From positions 1 to 8,152 of the forward strand of contig DDRC01000055.1 of the NCBI GenBank assembly GCA_002342985.1: a stretch of 8,152 nt of DNA. The letters run 5' to 3'. A program made the translations under genes and the position numbers. Under the pieces are notes generated by a model. It was not told the DNA's origin. It saw only the letters and a list, made by a program, of their open reading frames with translations, and did not search any database. Each line of letters begins with the position of its first letter. Position 1 is the stretch's first letter. This document shows, piece after piece, positions 6,101-8,152 of this stretch. The stretch is from Flavobacteriales bacterium UBA2426 (GTDB lineage: Bacteria; Bacteroidota; Bacteroidia; Flavobacteriales_F; PHOS-HE28).

Positions 6101-8152
6101 GAATCCGCCGTTGAGACGCTCGGACCCTATGCCATCGGCACCACCGTGGCCGTGACCCTGGCGCATGAGAGCGACGGCGGCTGCGACGTGAACCTGGGCA
6201 GCTTCCAGCCCGGGCTCGGCTGCCCGCCGCCCAACGACGACTGCACGAATGCCACCCTGCTCCCGATCAACAGCATCGATGGCTGCCCGGCTGGCGGCGT
6301 GGTGGGCACCACGGTGAATGCCACCAATGACGGCCCTGCCCCGACCTGCAACAACGTGGCAGGAACCGTTCAGGATGTTTGGTACCGCTTCAATTCGGGC
6401 ACCACCGCTCCGCCCATCCGCATCAACATGAGCGCCGGCACGGCCACGAACTACGCCATCGCCCTGTACGACGGTCCGGGTTGCGGCGGCGCGCTCATCG
6501 GCTGCCTGGCCAACTCGCCCACGCTCATCAACTTCACCGGCGCCACAGCGAATACCGACTACTACCTGCGCGTGTTCACCAACACGGGGTCTGGGCTCCC
6601 CGGCACGTTCAACCTCTGCATCAGCGGATCGGATTGCCCGGCTCCGGCCACGCCGACCGCCTCGGAGATCACCACCAACACGGCCGCCATCGGCTGGGTG
6701 GGACCGGCAGGCAGCTACATCGTGGAGTACGGCCCGGCCGCCACCTTCACCACGCCCGGCACCGGCGCCACGCCCGGCCCGAACGGCACCATCGTCACCG
6801 CTGCGGCTTCGCCGGTGACCCTCACGGGCCTGCTGCCCAACACGCAGTACCGCTTCTTCGTGCGCAGCGATTGCGGCAGCCCAGCCGGCTTCAGCATCAA
6901 CACCTTCGCCACGCTGTTCACCACGCTGGCCTCGCCGCCCATCGCCGGTGAGATCTGCGGCACGGCCATCGTCATCCCCACCGTGCCGGCCACCGTTGCC
7001 GGCAGCACCGCGGGCTTCCTGAACAACTACAACACCACCACGTGCGATCAGAACGCCACAGGTGGCCGTGATGTGGTGTACAGCTACACGCCGGCGGTGA
7101 ACCAGACGCTCGACCTCACGCTCTGCGTGGGCACCACGAGCTACGACAGCAAGCTGATGGTGTACGAGAACTCCTGCGCGGGAACCACCTATGCCTGCCA
7201 GGACGATGGCTGCCAGGCGCCCCTCTATGGCGGCGGCCCCTTCAACTCGCAGATCACCGGCCTTAGCGTGACCGCCGGCAACACCTATTACTTCGTGGTG
7301 GACGGCTGGAACACCGCTGAGTTCGGCAACTACACGCTGCAGATCTCCGTGGCCGTCCCGGCCCCGGCGAACGACGCTTGTGCGAACGCTGTGCCGCTGA
7401 CGGTGGGCTACGCCTGCGCGCCCACGGCAGGAACCTCGGTCGGTTCCACCCAATCCGTGGCCCCCAGCACCTGCAGCTCCTTCACCAGCTCCGCGGCCAA
7501 CGATGTCTGGTACAGCTTCGTGGCCTCGGGCACCGCGCACCGCGTGACGGTGCAGGGCCTCGGCGCCTACGACCCCATCGTGGAGGTGCGCAGCGGCGCT
7601 TGCAACGGCACCAGCGTGGCCTGCGTGGATGCCACCATCAACGGCCAGGCCGAGGTGCTCAGCGTCACGGGCCTCACCGAAGGCGAGACCTACCTGGTGC
7701 GCGTCTACGGCTGGGCCGGCGCCACCGGTGAGTTCACTATCTGTGTGCAGGCACCCGACTGCCAGGGCGTGTACGACGGACCGGCGCTCCCGGGCACCGC
7801 GTGCGACGACAGCAACCCGGCCACGGTGCTGGATGTGTACGACACGAACTGCAACTGCTCCGGCGTGCCCTGCACCACCGACCTGGACCTGATCTGGCAG
7901 CCTGACGGGGCCAGCGACCTGGGCTGGGAGCTCCGCGAGCAGGGCACCGACATCCTGGTGCAGGCCGGCGGCGGCATCTACCCGCCCAGCCCCGCCTACA
8001 GCGAGGCCACCTGCCTGCCCGACGGCTGCTTCTACCTGGTGGTGACCGATGACGCCGGAGACGGCATCGCCGGTGGCGGCGGCTACCAGCTGAAGATCAA
8101 CAGCGGCGCACGCCTCGTGGACAACCTGCGCGACCAGTACGGCAACGGCGGC
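3200..8152 (+). CDS. Giant secreted multi-domain surface protein, probable adhesin-like T9SS cargo, 3' end outside window
   Basis: A single frame of 1651 codons runs from the ATG at 3200 to the last base without a stop. It is the first ATG after an in-frame TAA at 3134. The signal peptide has a basic start, then ALLMAAAVAAATAQAQ, cut after about A32. Domains, by residue: N-terminal beta domain with YLASEVGQNITINQFGLS (33-208); Ig-like, from CAGTPTPGSTTASVEGAC to TSYRCTVDC (209-298); jelly-roll/choice-of-anchor type ending VYLDNIDI (299-470); FN3 (472-563); GEVED-type with WVDWNGDLDWDDAGENV (565-714); Cys-bordered module A (727-800); CUB-like (805-912); module B (929-1009); PPC-like with NDDCTNA and DVWYRF (1012-1141); FN3 (1146-1245); PPC-like with DVVYSYTP and YYFVVDGWN (1250-1384); PPC-like with NDACANA and NDVWYSF (1391-1515); Cys-rich segment with LPGTACDD (about 1520-1556); beta module with DDAGDGIAGGGGYQL (1558 onward). 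No catalytic domain is visible in this part. Export by the type IX system and a role in adhesion, matrix or gliding are inferred from architecture; the expected C-terminal sorting domain is off-window. Confidence 0.93.
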   Translation, partial: MRTTRTNFTPTARSSARALLMAAAVAAATAQAQTTISITAPGGTSGLSGLGTSNYHVSEQIYLASEVGQNITINQFGLSTSALGTNPTFNNVAVYMRHTANTVYTAGTFNTAGFTLVYNGTFAWSATGFSVVSLTTPFNYSQASGNLEVMLVRTDNTTHTGAIYNCTVGATNSVRRLNTTVLPVSGVTAMPLANSGFRAAVQLINVPQCAGTPTPGSTTASVEGACAGTPFTLGVQNSIGLGATYLWELDNGGGWTAFGTNAPTQTVTQSASTSYRCTVDCPAGGGSPTSATSTPITIPMATDLPVAFSQTDFPSNCWSRSGTSSAFLTRDAVNGQGMPGSGSARFNFFNAASGTLILTSPTFPALTGSKEVVFDVAGAKFTDTATDQIKLQYSTTGNAGPWTDIVTMTNAVGGDLNTGGEQAALFVPTSTQWRRLAFSVPAGANAIRFEGTSGFANAVYLDNIDIRDVLACATPLNPVVSLSSPTLGLVSWTTTSATGYEVEVRTSGAPGSGPSGLALSGTVAAPPFNATPLTFGQTYAAYVRGDCGIDGFSHWSSPYVFTVNYCTAGAANTNPANIGTVSNVSVAGINQANASIAGYVDFSAVTGSMAPGGSYPFVFTRSLNYPLDQFIAWVDWNGDLDWDDAGENVVNSAIGIPVGPLNGLINCPPGTAPGAKRLRIRRQYVDVAGGFLPNNTPCGNSTFGQVLDFTLNVCGPVAATTSITDDCSGGTFSIDVNIASNPGGAMTINWVATPGGPGSQAASLGSNVLPAFPVGTKVSLSVSNSTLCDLALGDHYSNCPVTLTCGSTITVEHCYRNGDPRTFTFLAGNPNETVTVTFVSGGMDPNDVIRAYSGTDSNGDPIQQLTGSFADLDGVNGTSTGSALFIEIDSDASGSCQDGLSGAANWVFEVECTPGCVDPDGSVSPNVDCLTGTFTLEVAVSFTGDGSTVDLEYTVNGAPQTPITGLGESAVETLGPYAIGTTVAVTLAHESDGGCDVNLGSFQPGLGCPPPNDDCTNATLLPINSIDGCPAGGVVGTTVNATNDGPAPTCNNVAGTVQDVWYRFNSGTTAPPIRINMSAGTATNYAIALYDGPGCGGALIGCLANSPTLINFTGATANTDYYLRVFTNTGSGLPGTFNLCISGSDCPAPATPTASEITTNTAAIGWVGPAGSYIVEYGPAATFTTPGTGATPGPNGTIVTAAASPVTLTGLLPNTQYRFFVRSDCGSPAGFSINTFATLFTTLASPPIAGEICGTAIVIPTVPATVAGSTAGFLNNYNTTTCDQNATGGRDVVYSYTPAVNQTLDLTLCVGTTSYDSKLMVYENSCAGTTYACQDDGCQAPLYGGGPFNSQITGLSVTAGNTYYFVVDGWNTAEFGNYTLQISVAVPAPANDACANAVPLTVGYACAPTAGTSVGSTQSVAPSTCSSFTSSAANDVWYSFVASGTAHRVTVQGLGAYDPIVEVRSGACNGTSVACVDATINGQAEVLSVTGLTEGETYLVRVYGWAGATGEFTICVQAPDCQGVYDGPALPGTACDDSNPATVLDVYDTNCNCSGVPCTTDLDLIWQPDGASDLGWELREQGTDILVQAGGGIYPPSPAYSEATCLPDGCFYLVVTDDAGDGIAGGGGYQLKINSGARLVDNLRDQYGNGG
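4892..5341 (+). other. GEVED-type domain with altered signature
   Basis: Residues 565-714 of the giant protein. The pattern begins YCTAGAANTN, passes through IAGYVDFSAVTG and the Asp-rich WVDWNGDLDWDDAGE, continues to RLRIRRQYVD and the PCGN pair, and ends GQVLDFTLNVCG. The order and spacing match the GEVED domain family of Bacteroidota, except that the name-giving GEVEDY is GQVLDF here. The role of the domain is unknown; the Asp-rich segment suggests metal binding, which is inference. Confidence 0.75.
5378..5599 (+). repeat. Cys-bordered beta module, copy A
   Basis: Residues 727-800 of the giant protein. It shares a skeleton with copy B: DC-x2-GTF near the start, a Pro-containing stretch then GT(K/T)V in the middle, and C(D)-x-LG or C-D-x2-LG, then a short gap and CP, at the end. 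The similarity is at protein level and diverged, so this is an old duplication or two draws on a common Bacteroidota module, not a recent tandem repeat. Confidence 0.6.
5612..5947 (+). other. CUB-like domain
   Basis: Residues 805-916 of the giant protein. The features match bacterial CUB-like domains: opening CGSTITVEHC, central DVIRAYSGTDSNGDPIQQL, then a small-residue strand SALFIEIDSDASGSCQDG, and closing NWVFEVEC. CUB domains are extracellular binding or structural beta-sandwiches. Assignment is by pattern recognition and is moderate. Confidence 0.55.
5984..6226 (+). repeat. Cys-bordered beta module, copy B
   Basis: Residues 929-1009 of the giant protein, the second copy of the module at 5378-5599, with the CUB-like domain between them. 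It begins DCLTGTFTLEVAV and ends CDVNLGSFQPGLGCP. Immediately after it the PPPNDDC start of the first PPC-like domain begins. Confidence 0.6.
6233..7744 (+). repeat. Three pre-peptidase-C-like domains, interrupted by one FN3
   Basis: Residues 1012-1515 of the giant protein. Copies lie at about 1012-1141, 1250-1384 and 1391-1515. Each shows a Cys near its start (NDDC, GEIC, NDAC), a D-V-x-Y core (DVWYRF, DVVYSY, DVWYSF), a Cys in mid-domain, a T-Y-Y/T-Y-L strand followed by V(F/D/Y)-type residues, and a closing G-x-(F/Y)-(N/T)-(L/I). Copy 1 is separated from copies 2 and 3 by an FN3 domain (1146-1245). The copies are strongly diverged in sequence. Confidence 0.7.

Noticed and set aside
5717..7540. 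607-codon open frame on the minus strand
   Set aside because: Despite its length it is antisense to the CUB-like and PPC-like domains; its translation is a Gly/Ala/Arg/His-rich shadow without domains or a credible start region.
1..8152. Mobile element, CRISPR array, phage or defence system
   Set aside because: I saw no transposase, integrase, regularly spaced repeats, tRNA-linked att site or nuclease-type gene on either strand.

Overview
The window looks like chromosomal DNA from a GC-rich member of the Bacteroidota, most likely Flavobacteriales. Three things point there. The DnaK C-terminus has the wording typical of that phylum. The large secreted protein is built from modules characteristic of Bacteroidota surface proteins (GEVED-type, pre-peptidase-C-like, 'CDD' Cys-rich and choice-of-anchor-type domains). 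No gene start has a clear Shine-Dalgarno sequence. The phylum call is firm; the order is inference.

Layout. (1) 1-576, plus strand: the last 191 codons of dnaK. (2) 577-689: a short convergent intergenic region with a perfect 16-bp hairpin, probably a terminator shared by both strands. (3) 690-1433, minus strand: a secreted MORN-variant (YwqK-like) repeat protein. (4) 1466-2893, minus strand: an NhaC-family Na+/H+ antiporter. It is transcribed towards the MORN gene across a 32-base gap, so the two may form a small operon. (5) 2894-3199: a divergent intergenic region with candidate Bacteroidota-type promoters for both directions and a canonical G-quadruplex motif on the minus strand. (6) 3200-8152, plus strand: one uninterrupted reading frame of 1651 codons that runs off the right edge. 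It encodes a giant secreted modular protein: signal peptide, N-terminal beta domain, Ig-like, jelly-roll, FN3, GEVED-type, a CUB-like domain between two copies of a Cys-bordered module, a PPC-like domain, FN3, two more PPC-like domains, a 'CDD' Cys-rich segment and the start of another beta module. The end of the gene, where a type IX secretion sorting domain would be expected, lies outside the window.

How the genes relate. DnaK is a cytoplasmic chaperone and shares only a terminator region with its neighbour. NhaC is an inner-membrane ion antiporter. The MORN-type protein and the giant protein are both predicted to be exported. Nothing ties the four into one pathway, and I see no RNA genes, insertion sequences, CRISPR array, defence genes or integration signs. 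I did not find a convincing new biological system. The items most worth a second look are the architecture of the giant protein, the G4-forming leader and the variant promoter -7 elements.
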